Source: Acanthaster planci
Lineage: Eukaryota; Echinodermata; Asteroidea; Valvatida; Acanthasteridae
Assembly: GCF_001949145.1 (NCBI RefSeq)
Contig: NW_019091533.1
Coordinates: forward strand, 16,552 to 29,623
Length of the DNA stretch: 13,072 nt
Direction of reading: 5' to 3'
Positions 1 through 8,283 of this stretch are shown here, one piece after another (the first letter of the stretch is position 1; each line of letters opens with the position of its first letter). Position numbers and translations under genes: made by a program. A model generated the notes under the pieces. The model was not told the origin of the DNA, did not search any database, and worked only from the letters and a program-made list of their open reading frames with translations.

Positions 1-2
1 CT

Positions 3-293
3 GGGCGCATGTTGCCACCTGTCTCACCAGTGAAAATTCGAGAACCGCACACACAGCTCAGCACTGATGCCGTCCCCCCCACCCCCATTACACGTCCCAC
101 CATCGCCAAATCAGCAGCTTCCAGTTCCCCGAAGACGTCTTCCGACCCCACCTCTCAGGCAAGTGTACAGCCCCCAGCAAAGTTGCTGACCCCGGTACCA
201 ATACGTGCGGACTCCCCCATGCCAGAACCTGTAACCAGGCGGAGATCCACGAATTCCACCCGCGGTAAAGCTCCAGAGCGTTTAGTGTACTGA
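3..293 (+). CDS. LTR-retrotransposon polyprotein, C-terminal tail (partial)
   Basis: The frame is open from the left edge and ends at TGA 291-293. The ATG at 9 is probably internal, because the frame continues upstream of it. The roughly 94 residues are rich in Pro, Ser and Thr and end in a basic stretch, TRRRSTNSTRGKAPERLVY. This basic ending resembles the extreme C-terminus of Ty3/gypsy-type Pol, downstream of the integrase core, where RR-S-T-R plus P-E/D-R-L endings are common. No catalytic motif is visible because the enzyme domains would lie to the left of the window. The following 80 bp and the LTR-like stretch after it fit the end of such an element. An alternative is a disordered tail of an unrelated protein. 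Confidence 0.5.
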   Translation, partial: GRMLPPVSPVKIREPHTQLSTDAVPPTPITRPTIAKSAASSSPKTSSDPTSQASVQPPAKLLTPVPIRADSPMPEPVTRRRSTNSTRGKAPERLVY

Positions 294-610
294 AGAAATC
301 AAAGAACACTAGTGAACATTTAAATTATTCTACAGACATGTATTGGCAGGGACGCCAATAGAGTAGCGTTGGAGGATGTAAGAGGTGTGCCCCCCCTCTT
401 TTTTATTTACTAGTCCCCTTTAAAATTTTACTCATTTTTGTTTTCTTTCTTTTGTATGATACACCCCTAACCACTTTTTGTTTTTGCTTTTGGAGTTTCA
501 ACTTGATTTAGCCCACTACACCTGTGCTTACTGTAGACAGTTAGATCCCCTTCTTGAAAGTTGAGTGACCCTGGATGGGGTGGTGCACTGGTCTGGGTGG
601 TGTGATCCAG

Positions 611-673
611 CATGCTTCAGTGCTGTACCATTCACTACCTATTCCAACCACCTTGTCTGTGTTCTCTCCTTTT
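611..673 (+). repeat. 63-bp exact direct repeat, copy 1
   Basis: Positions 611-673 are identical base for base to 1645-1707, an offset of 1034 bp. The repeat starts CATGCTTCAGTGCTG and ends in CTCTCCTTTT. Flanking bases diverge at once on both sides. In this copy the pyrimidine-rich end runs into CAG then GTAAGG. Confidence 0.95.
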
Positions 674-682
674 CAGGTAAGG
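661..682 (+). other. Recursive-splice-like CAG|GTAAGG motif
   Basis: A pyrimidine-rich tract (661-673) leads into CAG (674-676), followed at once by GTAAGG (677-682). This is a strong 3' splice site joined to a strong 5' splice site with no exon between, the arrangement seen at ratchet points of long introns. It lies inside repeat-derived sequence with no proven host intron, so it may be chance. Confidence 0.2.
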
Positions 683-854
683 AAATTTCCTCTCTTTTTG
701 ATATCATTTAGAAGTTTGATGAATCCCAATGATAGTTAAGAATCTTTTGTTTAAAGTTTGGATTTTTTGTTGGGTTTTGTTAATCGAGTTTTATTGTCAG
801 TTGTTACCCATGCTCTGCTCAACTATACTTTTTGCTTGTATGTAACATGCAGGT

Positions 855-896
855 CACTCTCGACCAAAATCTGACCATATTCTGGTCCAGAGAGTG
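855..896. repeat. Small imperfect hairpin
   Basis: CACTCTC (855-861) pairs with GAGAGTG (890-896), and the adjacent GACCA (862-866) pairs with TGGTC (883-887), with a 2-base bulge on the right arm. It lies inside the LTR-like stretch and its function is unknown. Confidence 0.5.
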
Positions 897-1644
897 CATT
901 TACTTCTGGATTTTTAATTGAAACCATATGATGTTTTGCCTTGGTAGCCCCAGTTTCATGCAGATTATAATGTATAGATTACTTTTATATTGGTTTTCTT
1001 GATTATTACTTTTTAATAGTCTTAGTGTCATCGAGCTATCATTTCAGAAGTTTTTCTTTTCATTTTGTGAATCCTAAATTTACTTGTAGCCTTATGGTAA
1101 AACACTGACCACAGGCCACATGGCCCAGCCCCTGGGTGGACATTCCAGTCCAATTAGCTTATAGCCTTGGGGCTTGTGTAGGGTAGCTGGTAGTGGCCAG
1201 GCTAGCCTGGGACGGTGTCATTGATTATGGAAATTGCTGCTTCCCTTTTGTCTGATTGACAAGAGGCAAGTGCCAGGCTACGCAGTGCCTGGATTGTTAA
1301 TCTTGGGAAGTTGGAGTCCCACCAGTGTTTCGAGGTTAGAGTCTTATGTTTTTATCTATCAGGGTTTTGTTTGGATTTGTGAACAGATTTGGTGCCACTG
1401 CTAGGGCACGGTCCAGAAGGTTTTTTTAATCATTCTGGCTTGTGGAGTAGGCTCCATCTTTAATTAGACTTGCACGGTCCTTGCAAGACTCCAGTGACAG
1501 ATGAAGTTCACTTTTGTGTGTGTATGAGATCTCGAGAGTTTATACATATACTTTTGTTTTACTTTTTTCACTTTATGCTTTGTTTAATTTTGTAGTAATG
1601 ATTCTTAGACTAAGTTCTTTTGTTGATGAGGATTTGTTGTTGAA

Positions 1645-1707
1645 CATGCTTCAGTGCTGTACCATTCACTACCTATTCCAACCACCTTGTCTGTGTTCTC
1701 TCCTTTT
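1645..1707 (+). repeat. 63-bp exact direct repeat, copy 2
   Basis: This is identical to 611-673. Twenty-eight bases further on, 1736-1754 repeats a 19-base C-rich block that also occurs inside the retrotransposon frame at 75-93. This stretch therefore joins two pieces that lie apart further left. Confidence 0.95.
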
Positions 1708-1793
1708 TGGCCTGCCAGCAATCAAGGGTCACAAGCCCCCCACCCCCATTACACAAATTACAAATCTTCTTGTTAAGAATCCTTTGACGATTG

Positions 1794-1881
1794 TATAAAA
1801 ACCCATAATTATCCGCATAATACACTTTACCTTGAATGAACCGCGCGCTAGTTTCTTTAGCCTGAGCTTTTTTTTAATAAA
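1794..1881 (+). promoter_or_regulatory. TATA-like box and polyadenylation signal pair
   Basis: TATAAAA at 1794-1800 and AATAAA at 1876-1881 are spaced about 80 bp apart, as in an LTR where transcription starts and the polyadenylation signal lies a little downstream. This is supportive only because both motifs are short and the region is AT-rich. Confidence 0.3.
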
Positions 1882-1913
1882 TAGATTTTAAAATTGTAAC
1901 TGGTATATAGAGC

Positions 1914-4090
1914 ATGACAGGCCTATTATTAGCGCTGGTAATTAATTGCTATCTGCTTGTACATCCTCAAATTGTTATCAGAAGGAAAGTGACGAAATGG
2001 GAGTGGTATTTTGCAGTGTTCAAAGAATTAAAAAAGGCAAGAAATGCTAACTCGAAGGCATTCTCCTCTTGTACATCACTTATGGTGTCGTGTATCAGCA
2101 AATTAGTTGAGCAAAAAATACTGATCTTTCCAAAGCTGACATTTCACAATTAATAATTTTGTAGTTTTAAAAATCCAGTGGTTCCCTAACTTCCCTTGCC
2201 CTAAAAAGAAATCACTCCATGACTTGTAAACTTTGGATATTGGTGAAAATAAAAAAAAATCAGCATTCAATTTCCAGTCGAAAGTAACCCATTTTTGTCT
2301 ATGAAGCAGGGGTTTAGAATATGTGCAGACTTATAAGGCGGGCGTTTTAAGGCGGGCATAAGTTTTTTTTTTTTATTTTGTCTATTTTGTGTCTTTACTG
2401 GTTCACTTTGCTAGTTCATTATCCTCCCCCCAAAAAGTGAGTATATTTGGTTTAATTTGATCTCGTGCTACTTTCTGAGATTTCTTTGAAAAATACCAAG
2501 AATGTCAAAATTATGCTTATACATACATACGTTCAATTCAGAAATAAAACTCAATGCGTAAAAACTGATGGGAAAATGACAGACATTAAAAAGAGAATCC
2601 TTGGGTAAATCTCAAGCTTTCACGTCCTTATCATTTGAAATTTAATTACTAATGACTTTGCAACGAAAGTCGAGAATGTTTGTGACAGGAAAGGAGTGCC
2701 CAAAGTTGAAAAGGTGCCCTTGTTTCAACGCATGTTCAGTACAACGCCTCAAAACTGAATCTCTTTACTCCGTCTTTATTTCTGTTACCAGGTTAGGGGT
2801 TGTGAAATGAAAAAGATGAAGATTTTCTTTGGACCTTTTTGTTTTACAGTAACTGTGCTCAATGATTTCAAATGGCATGTCAGTGAGAGAAGGTCAAAAG
2901 CGCCATCTATATTCCAAAAATCACAAGTATATATGAAAAAGTGGGGGGGGCTCAAAGCTGATGTAATTATGAGAAAATTTGATGTAGATTGTTCAAAAAA
3001 GAGAAAATTCATAAATCATAGCACTTTTTAGTATAAAATACTTATAATCAGGAAATCAAGGACCGGTAACATTTGGCATCAGCTAAGGCTGGATCTGATT
3101 TTATCAAACAGGTTTACACTGAGGGTTATTCGACTCTCAATTAATCATGAGGTGCTTACGATAGTCCGACCTTCCATATACAGCCATACATTGAAAGGCA
3201 AAATGTCACGTGGACGCTCCCTAATTAAGTTGTGTTTGAAATGCAAAAAGTGATATTAAAAACTTCATAATCAAGCTTGCACATGAATTACCCTGCGAGG
3301 CAGTACGATTTTTTTTTCACACAGTGGCTGGAGTGGACTATTCCGTTGAGTCTGTTTCATTTTTCAGGGTTGCAGAGCCCCGAGTCCGTCCTAAAGGTAT
3401 ATTAATGCTTCAGTGGTTGTCCCCTAGCCTCTACAGCTCTTACAAACCACCAAAAGTACATTACAGTACCGTGGGGGGGGGTCGATTTCCCAAACTATCC
3501 CGATTTGAAAGGGGGGGGCGCCTCCCCACGCGCCAGCCAAGCCATACCACCACCACAACACCCCCCAACCAAAATAACACTTCAAAGACAGCTGAAAGAG
3601 GCCTCCGACAAGTTCCAGACAGCTGTCACTGATAAAAAACATTCCACTGCCTGCCCCAGGCACCGTTTTGTAAACAACCCTTGAAATTGTACACAAGGGA
3701 CCACTTAGCAGTCCTATGGGAATTGGCTTGAGGCTGGCTTAAGGCCGGCTGGATTTTTTTCATTTTTTTTCTGGCTAGGGGAGGCCCTAGCTGTAAAGTG
3801 ACTAAACCAGGCTGTTCAGCATGTACAGGGGTAGGATATGATAAATAGTCGTTGCATTTTGACGAAAAAAAAAATTAAACGTTAATTAGCTCCAATGGAC
3901 TCGCCAAAAGAGGCCGCTTCCTCTACCGAGGGATTATTATAATGCAATGTAGAAAGCAAGGGATTTGAGCATTAGCCAGAAAGTTTTAATGCCATATAAT
4001 AATATTTATAAGCAATTGTTTATTTTCGAAAGAACCAAACTCATCTATACTTAACTGTGTCAACGCTTTGTTCCGACATTATCATGGGTA
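1914..4090. other. AT-rich non-coding stretch, no gene recognised
   Basis: Open frames here (1914-2153, 2807-3031, 3324-3632) show no family motifs and read like chance translations. Visible local structure includes a short direct repeat of AAGGCGGGC near 2335-2356, a T-run around 2363-2374, and two G-runs (nine G at 3473-3481, eight G at 3511-3518) in a more GC-rich patch at 3460-3560. No RNA gene or repeat family was identified. Confidence 0.6.
3473..3518. repeat. Paired poly-G runs in a GC-rich patch
   Basis: Nine G (3473-3481) and eight G (3511-3518) are separated by 29 bp. A C-rich stretch with CACCACCACAACACCCCCC follows near 3548-3566. Such runs can form G-quadruplex-like structures and are prone to length errors in sequencing. 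Confidence 0.6.
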
Positions 4091-4092
4091 AC

Positions 4093-4215
4093 TATTAGAG
4101 GCATGGCAGACACAATAGGAGGGCGCTGTTTGAAGTGGGTAAATTTGGAGCAATCACAAAAGATTTTACCCAAACCAAATAGCGCCCTCCTATTGTGCCC
4201 GCCATGCTTCTAAAA
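4093..4215. repeat. Fold-back (MITE or pre-miRNA-like) hairpin element
   Basis: The left arm, about 4095-4143, is the reverse complement of the right arm, about 4165-4213, with only a few mismatches. The cores CACAATAGGAGGGCGCT (4111-4127) and its complement (4182-4198) match exactly, and GGGTAAA closes against TTTACCC around a loop of about 21 nt. Total length is about 120 bp. This shape fits a miniature inverted-repeat element or its fold-back relic. A pre-miRNA hairpin is possible, but the stem is longer and more perfect than usual. No clear target duplication was found. Confidence 0.85.
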
Positions 4216-4338
4216 GGCCTATATCGACATGTTTAGCCAACAGTAAACATAACACTCGTGGGAAGAAAGCCGGGAGCGGTTGCGCTCGTAGACCGACTGG
4301 TGCCTTTTGGGTTATGAGCGCGGTGGGTTTATTTTTGT

Positions 4339-4735
4339 GCGCGTAGTTTTTTCCTAGGAGGGTTAGGGGTGATTATGATAAAAAATGGGCGTTTTTCGTA
4401 GGAAGGTTGGGGGCAAATATCACAAATGGGGTGGACAAATCCTAACATAACCCAACATACAACAAAATTGCCTTTTCTGCCAGTTGCACAGTACCTCAGT
4501 TAGAAGAGCACTCGACATGCACGTAGGAAGGCAAGGGCTCGAGTCTACATGTATATGCAGTTAAAGTTTTTCCCGAGGCGCGGAATTAATTGGTTGGTTT
4601 TATAATAAGAAAGTAAAGCAAGAAACTTACCCTCAAACTTAAGTTTCTAAGTGTCCACTAACTTGATTGAGCTTGCAGTTAACTACGCCCATATATAAAA
4701 ATTGCCCCTGACCGTCCTAGGAAAAAAATACGCAG
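4339..4735 (+). mobile_element. TIR element with internal tRNA-like segment, copy A
   Basis: This non-coding element of about 397 bp is bounded by inverted ends. The left end (4339-4392) reads a TTTTTTCCTAGGA block, then GGTTAGGGGT, then AAATGGGCGT. The right end (4684-4735) is its reverse complement with scattered differences. A third, direct copy of the TIR motif sits just inside at 4401-4432. The middle holds a tRNA-like segment (4487-4553). The whole unit aligns to 5173-5540 in reverse orientation, which defines it as a repeat family. There is no coding capacity, so it would be non-autonomous. It may be a MITE that absorbed a tRNA-like sequence or a SINE with acquired inverted ends. Confidence 0.8.
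4487..4553 (+). ncRNA. tRNA-like segment within copy A
   Basis: CCTCAGTTAGAAGAGCACTC (4494-4513) resembles the D-arm/A-box of a tRNA. GGGCTCGAGTCT (4535-4546) resembles the T-arm/B-box. The spacing suits a tRNA, but no convincing acceptor stem is seen, so this is a tRNA-derived relic rather than a gene. It could act as an internal Pol III promoter. Confidence 0.6.
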
Positions 4736-5172
4736 GCTGCATAGCCACCCTAGAGCGGTTCTCGGGTCTGTCTGTGACAGGTCTTTGTACTACCAAACTC
4801 CAGAGTTTTCGTTCTCGTGGTAGTCGCATTGGAATTTAATAAAAGGTAGGGCATCATGATTTGTTTTAATTTGTTGAGATTTATAAAAAGATTTAACTCT
4901 GCATATCACAGATTATTTTGTTTTTTCATGATGTGTGCTGACTCGTTTTTTTTTTTTGTTTTTTTTTTTAAGATCAAACATGACTTAGGACTGACAAGCG
5001 TAGCGAAACAATCAGTGGACTGGGGCAAGTTTGTCTAGATGTGCCTGGTTCCCCAACATCACGAGCACATACTAGCGCGTAGTCAGTTTTCTTAGTTCGT
5101 CTCCAGACGTCGTGCAGTCAGCAGTGTTGAGTCGAGACGGATGTTTCCGTAGTCAGCCTCTCAAGCAATTGT
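4736..5172. other. Spacer between inverted copies A and B
   Basis: About 437 bp with no recognised gene. It includes a T-rich run at 4947-4971 and patches such as 5090-5150 with repeated GTCGAGACG-like words. If both flanking elements were transcribed together, this stretch would be the loop of a long hairpin. Confidence 0.6.
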
Positions 5173-5540
5173 GCAGGAGAGTCAGGGGCAATTATCATAA
5201 AATGGGCGTGGTAAACGGGCAGGCTCGATCAATTTAGTGGACACTTAAAAACCGAAGTGCTAAGGTACATGTCAGACTTTACTTTCCTAGTATACCAAGA
5301 AAAATATTACTACATAGACTCAAACCCTCGGATTGTTGGTTCTAAGTATAACGCTCTTCTAACAGAGCTAACATAGAAGTTTGCCAGTAAAGCAATTTTG
5401 CTGTGTTTTATACTTAGAAGTTTGTATTCCTCATTTATGATAATTGCCCCAACCTTCCCACAAAAAAGGCATACACAATGGTTCAGATACGCCCATTTCA
5501 GTATAATGACCCCTAACCTGTATAGAAAAAAAAAACGCGA
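5173..5540 (-). mobile_element. TIR element with internal tRNA-like segment, copy B
   Basis: This is the reverse-oriented relative of the element at 4339-4735. Read on the minus strand, it shows the same order: GGTTAGGGGT and AAATGGGCGT end, direct repeat of that motif (5436-5467), tRNA-like segment, conserved AAGTGTCCACTAA block (5239-5251), then the inverted end GTCAGGGGCAATTATCAT (5181-5198 on the plus strand). The left TIR is about 5173-5210 and the right TIR 5489-5540. Divergence from copy A is substantial, so the two probably inserted independently or duplicated long ago. Confidence 0.8.
5311..5374 (-). ncRNA. tRNA-like segment within copy B
   Basis: On the minus strand, TAGCTCTGTTAGAAGAGCG (5352-5370) resembles an A-box and GAGGGTTTGAGTCT (5317-5330) a B-box. 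It sits at the same place as the tRNA-like segment in copy A, so it belongs to the family consensus and is not a later insertion. No functional cloverleaf is evident. Confidence 0.6.
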
Positions 5541-5914
5541 GCAGCTCTACCGAGTGCCAAATGGTGAGACGTTTAGAGTACTTGTTAGCAAGCTAGTTCA
5601 CTTATCTTAAAGTGGGAGTGAGCTGGGATGTGAGTTGAGCAGTAGTTGCTGGGAGACGCATTGGCTGGGTGGTTTGTGCAGCAGTGTTCCCGGTGTGGGA
5701 ATTGGGTTGCTGCAGGGAAACCTGTCGGCCTTGTTGCTAGTAGTCACAGAGGTTTACTCGGAGCTCCGTACCTGTAAGCCGAGGCCTACTTGTCTTGGGT
5801 TTGCTATGCATCTTGAATTATGTAGGTATTAAATTGGATCAGTGTGTCCAGTTGCATGGTTTGTTGCTGTTGATCATACTGGATGCCAAAGTGAGGTTTT
5901 GTTGCCACTGTGGG
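5541..5914. other. Non-coding stretch, nothing recognised
   Basis: A GT-rich region with open frames 5635-5832 and 5795-6031 that match no recognised family and run into repeat copies. No RNA gene or repeat border was identified. Confidence 0.5.
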
Positions 5915-6045
5915 TTGCTGGCCATAATCTTTATTTCAAAAGGGAAGTGGGAGGCCAACCTCTCCTTGAGAAGCACCACGAGGCGCTGTTTCCGATTTGT
6001 ACTGTTTTCTATGGGCGCTTACCTTATTTAGTGTGGTGCAACCTA
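5915..6045 (+). mobile_element. Partial copy C0 of a second repeat family (3' part only)
   Basis: This stretch aligns to about 6392-6516 and, in reverse, to about 8284-8412. Shared landmarks in order are a GCCATAAT block, CCAACCTCT (CTAACCTCT in C, GTCAACCTCT in D), a GGCGCTRTTTC-like block, CTGTTTTCTATGGGCGC and GCAACC (ACAACC in D). Only the 3' portion of the family is present, directly upstream of the fuller copy C. This indicates a tandem or truncated insertion. Confidence 0.7.
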
Positions 6046-6059
6046 AAATGTCTTCCCTA

Positions 6060-6520
6060 CAGGTGCATTCCGCCAAATGGTTGGATTTTTGCGCGCGAGC
6101 TTATTAATATATTGTCATCCCACAGGAAATTTTGTACAATAACACATGCCTTAATCAGGAGGGACCATAGAAATATTTCTATAAATCCCGAAATCGGGAC
6201 TGGAAGTTTCCAGTTCGGGGTATTTTTTTCACAAAAGGCCCCAAATTGTGGGCCCATTTTGGATAGAGGCGGGCGGCTACATTCAGAGCTGAGCACATAG
6301 TTTTACTGCAATTGGGGGGTTTCTTCGGGGAAATGCGAATAAAAAGAATTCACGTGGCTAACCCCGGTAAAGTTGAAACGAAAAGTGCTGTTCTTGCCAT
6401 AATTGAATTTCTAGTGAAAAAAGGGAGACTAACCTCTTCCCAAAAGTCAACAGGTGGCGCTATTTCGGTCTGATTTTCAGCTGTTTTCTATTGGCACGTA
6501 ATGGTGTTCTGCAACCACAG
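6060..6520 (+). mobile_element. Repeat family copy C (without the palindrome insertion)
   Basis: This non-coding unit of about 460 bp aligns along its length to the minus strand of 8284-8760. Shared landmarks in order are AGGTGCATTCC (6061-6071), AAATGGTTG, CATAGAAATATT (6168-6179), TTCGGGGTAT, ATAGAGGCGGGC (6264-6275), TAGTTTTACTGC, GAAACGAAAAGTG, GTCAACAGG, CTGTTTTCTAT and CAACCACAG. TTAA at 6104-6107 corresponds to the place where the other copy carries an extra palindrome. Termini are uncertain and no transposase frame is seen. The class is unknown. Confidence 0.75.
6187..6213. repeat. Two adjacent perfect mini-hairpins in copy C
   Basis: CCCGAAATCGGG (6187-6198) folds with a 2-nt loop, and one base later CTGGAAGTTTCCAG (6200-6213) folds with a 2-nt loop. 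Copy D lacks this block, so it is either an insertion in C or a deletion in D. Confidence 0.7.
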
Positions 6521-7599
6521 ACTTATAAACACATTTCAGCCCATAACTGTGCAAAGCTCATTGATGTGTTTTGTCAATATGAAGGACCCATTTGAGAACA
6601 GAAAAAACGTACGGTGGCCATCGTGCCGTTTTCGCGCAAAGCAGCTAGGGAACTATGGAATGGCCAATACTTGAAATGGATTTTTATAAACTTTTGAGAA
6701 ATGACAGGTACAATTTGGCAGTATTCTATTTGAGTTAGAGAAGGGATCCACTTGACTATGTAACGGTGACTTTTTGTGGTGCCATTTTTGTAACTCCAAA
6801 CTCCGATATTAAACTTATTGACAATAAGGCACAGATTAATTAAATGACAACATTATGTTTTAGTCAGCCTGACCAAAATTAAATCTAATGTGGGTTACCG
6901 TGGGGGGACAGGATGGCCCAGGCGTCTTTCCAGGCGACAATGGGGTAAAACCAAAAGCTAATACTGATTTGACGTCCGTTGCAATCTCGATGTTGTTTTC
7001 TGTTCTGGAAATTCTAGCAACTAGGGATTGTTCCTTTCTTTCCAGTCGTTTTCAATATTTTCCTGCTTGTATTTTTCGTGCAGACCTGTCTGACTAGAGT
7101 AAGTGATGGATCAACCATTCACAAGCAGCAGAGTGGCAGATGCAACGCATTTGTTGCAACTTTGGGGTAACCAAAGAAGATTATGGGACGTATCTTTTGT
7201 GGGAATTTCTCTCGAAAATGTCAAATTACTCTGCAGTAGGAAGCGAACGAAATCTGTTGTTATAACAAATGAAAATATATTTCCATCAATAAAATAGGAA
7301 GGCGAGTGCCGCCCGACTGTGCCACCCCTGGATCTCTTACTATTGAATCAACAATAATAAACATTATACGCCGGACAGCTTTTATACTGAGATCACTGAG
7401 AAGAAATGGACCAAACACGGTCGGGATCGGTTTCACTGTCGAAATTTTGGAAATTAATGAAAATAAACATCAATCCTTTAGCTCATTGTATTCAAACCTG
7501 AAAATTGCCTTGTGGGTTCTACGCCAGGGACACGAAAAAATGTGCTGAGGGAAAAATGCAAAAGTTATGCGGTGTTGACCAAGCATTCAGGCGCACGGA
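6521..7599. other. Non-coding stretch, no gene recognised
   Basis: Frames at 6888-7097, 7103-7297 and 7306-7548 have no recognised motif or splice-supported structure. No tRNA or repeat border was identified. A short hairpin GCAAC/GTTGC lies at 7142-7157. Confidence 0.5.
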
Positions 7600-7862
7600 C
7601 TCCTGAAATTCGCTAGGAATCGCAGTTACCGGCTTCCATATAGGACTCTTCTGGGATATCGGGGTTCCCGGCCCACCGCACTTCCTCCCTGCCCATCCAT
7701 TTAACCCCCAAAAGGGTTCGAGCGACCATGCAAGGGAGGAAACGAGACAGGCCCCTAAGCCCTGGCCGCCGAGTGGGCCATAACGTCTCGAACCTGTACT
7801 AAGGCGCTCACCTGGACTTCGCGGAGAGTGCCAGCCGCAGCGCTTACCCGTTAGGCTAAGGT
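7600..7862 (-). mobile_element. GC-rich tRNA-derived SINE-like unit
   Basis: Read on the minus strand, TAGCCTAACGGGTAAGCGC (7840-7858) resembles a tRNA A-box and AGGTTCGAGAC (7785-7795) a B-box. The spacing of about 45 nt between them suits a long-variable-arm tRNA ancestor. A GC-rich body follows down to about 7600, with borders uncertain. The patch is clearly richer in G and C than its flanks. A tRNA-derived SINE is the simplest reading. The open frame 7519-7920 on this strand is a by-product of it. Confidence 0.55.
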
Positions 7863-7933
7863 ACTGCTGGTATTTGAAGGGGGTGAATTGGTGTGTCTTA
7901 TAGCTACTGGCGGACAGCAAACTTCAAGAAAAT

Positions 7934-8010
7934 AAAAAAAATCACACTGGGATTCGAACCCACCGTCTAACGAACTGACAACCGCGAGCTTAACCACTCG
8001 GCCATCTCTG
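7934..8010 (-). ncRNA. tRNA-like sequence (pseudo-tRNA or SINE head) with T-run
   Basis: On the minus strand, TGGCCGAGTGGTTAAGCT (7987-8004) is a close match to a Leu/Ser-type tRNA D-arm. GGTTCGAATCC (7950-7960) is a canonical B-box with T-loop TTCGAAT. Eight T (complement of 7934-7941) follow soon after, as for Pol III termination. The T-stem has one mismatch, and the 7-nt ends do not form an acceptor stem, so this is not a functional tRNA as it stands. It lies about 90 bp upstream, in minus-strand sense, of the SINE-like unit, which may be part of the same composite. Confidence 0.65.
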
Positions 8011-8283
8011 AGATACTGCTTTTTGTTGTTCTTATTAATTAAGGAGATAACAAAGTCATTCAACTTAATGCACAGAATGTTACTGTGTAAATACTGAGTG
8101 ATTAAACGTTATCCGCCCTGAGCCGAAGTGCACCCTCACCGGCGAAAGAAAGACGGATGGCATTAAGTTTTCCAACCGGGTTCTAGCACGTGTTCGGCGT
8201 GCACACGAAGACCACACTTTCTAAAATAAAATCGTTGCGCGCACTCAGCGTGCTCCGCGTCAAACGCCTCTAAACGTGTGCAC
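8011..8283. other. Non-coding stretch
   Basis: No gene is seen. A patch rich in CG and GTGCACAC words (8180-8280) contains short self-complementary words but no clear element border. Confidence 0.45.

Larger units (their letters stand above)
377..1890 (+). mobile_element. Putative 3' LTR and flank of the retrotransposon
   Basis: This is about 1.5 kb of T-rich non-coding DNA directly after the Pol-like tail. A purine-rich stretch at 371-376 precedes TGTAAG at 377, which suits a polypurine tract followed by an LTR starting with TG. Near the right end, TATAAAA (1794-1800) is followed about 80 bp later by AATAAA (1876-1881), the spacing expected of an LTR promoter and its polyadenylation signal. 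The right border, with its CA end and target duplication, could not be identified, and the second LTR lies outside the window, so the LTR reading is inference. The stretch holds a 63-bp direct repeat and a small hairpin, listed separately. Confidence 0.3.

Noticed and set aside
1914-2153. 79-codon open frame with a hydrophobic start
   Set aside because: It has no recognised motif and no supporting splice or regulatory context in AT-rich DNA. It is probably chance.
3324-3632. 102-codon open frame on the plus strand, and a possible 29-nt exon at 3368-3396
   Set aside because: The frame contains poly-G and CAC-repeat low complexity and no domain. The AG and GT borders around the short segment are not supported by anything further.
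5842-6300. 152-codon open frame on the plus strand
   Set aside because: It spans the junction between repeat copies C0 and C, and its sequence is explained by non-coding repeat DNA. No protein motif is seen.
7519-7920. 133-codon open frame on the minus strand
   Set aside because: It covers the tRNA-derived SINE-like unit. The long frame follows from GC-rich repeat sequence with few stops.
7945-8010. A functional Leu/Ser tRNA gene on the minus strand
   Set aside because: The A-box and T-loop are good, but the 5' and 3' ends do not pair into an acceptor stem and the T-stem has a mismatch. It is kept only as a tRNA-like relic.
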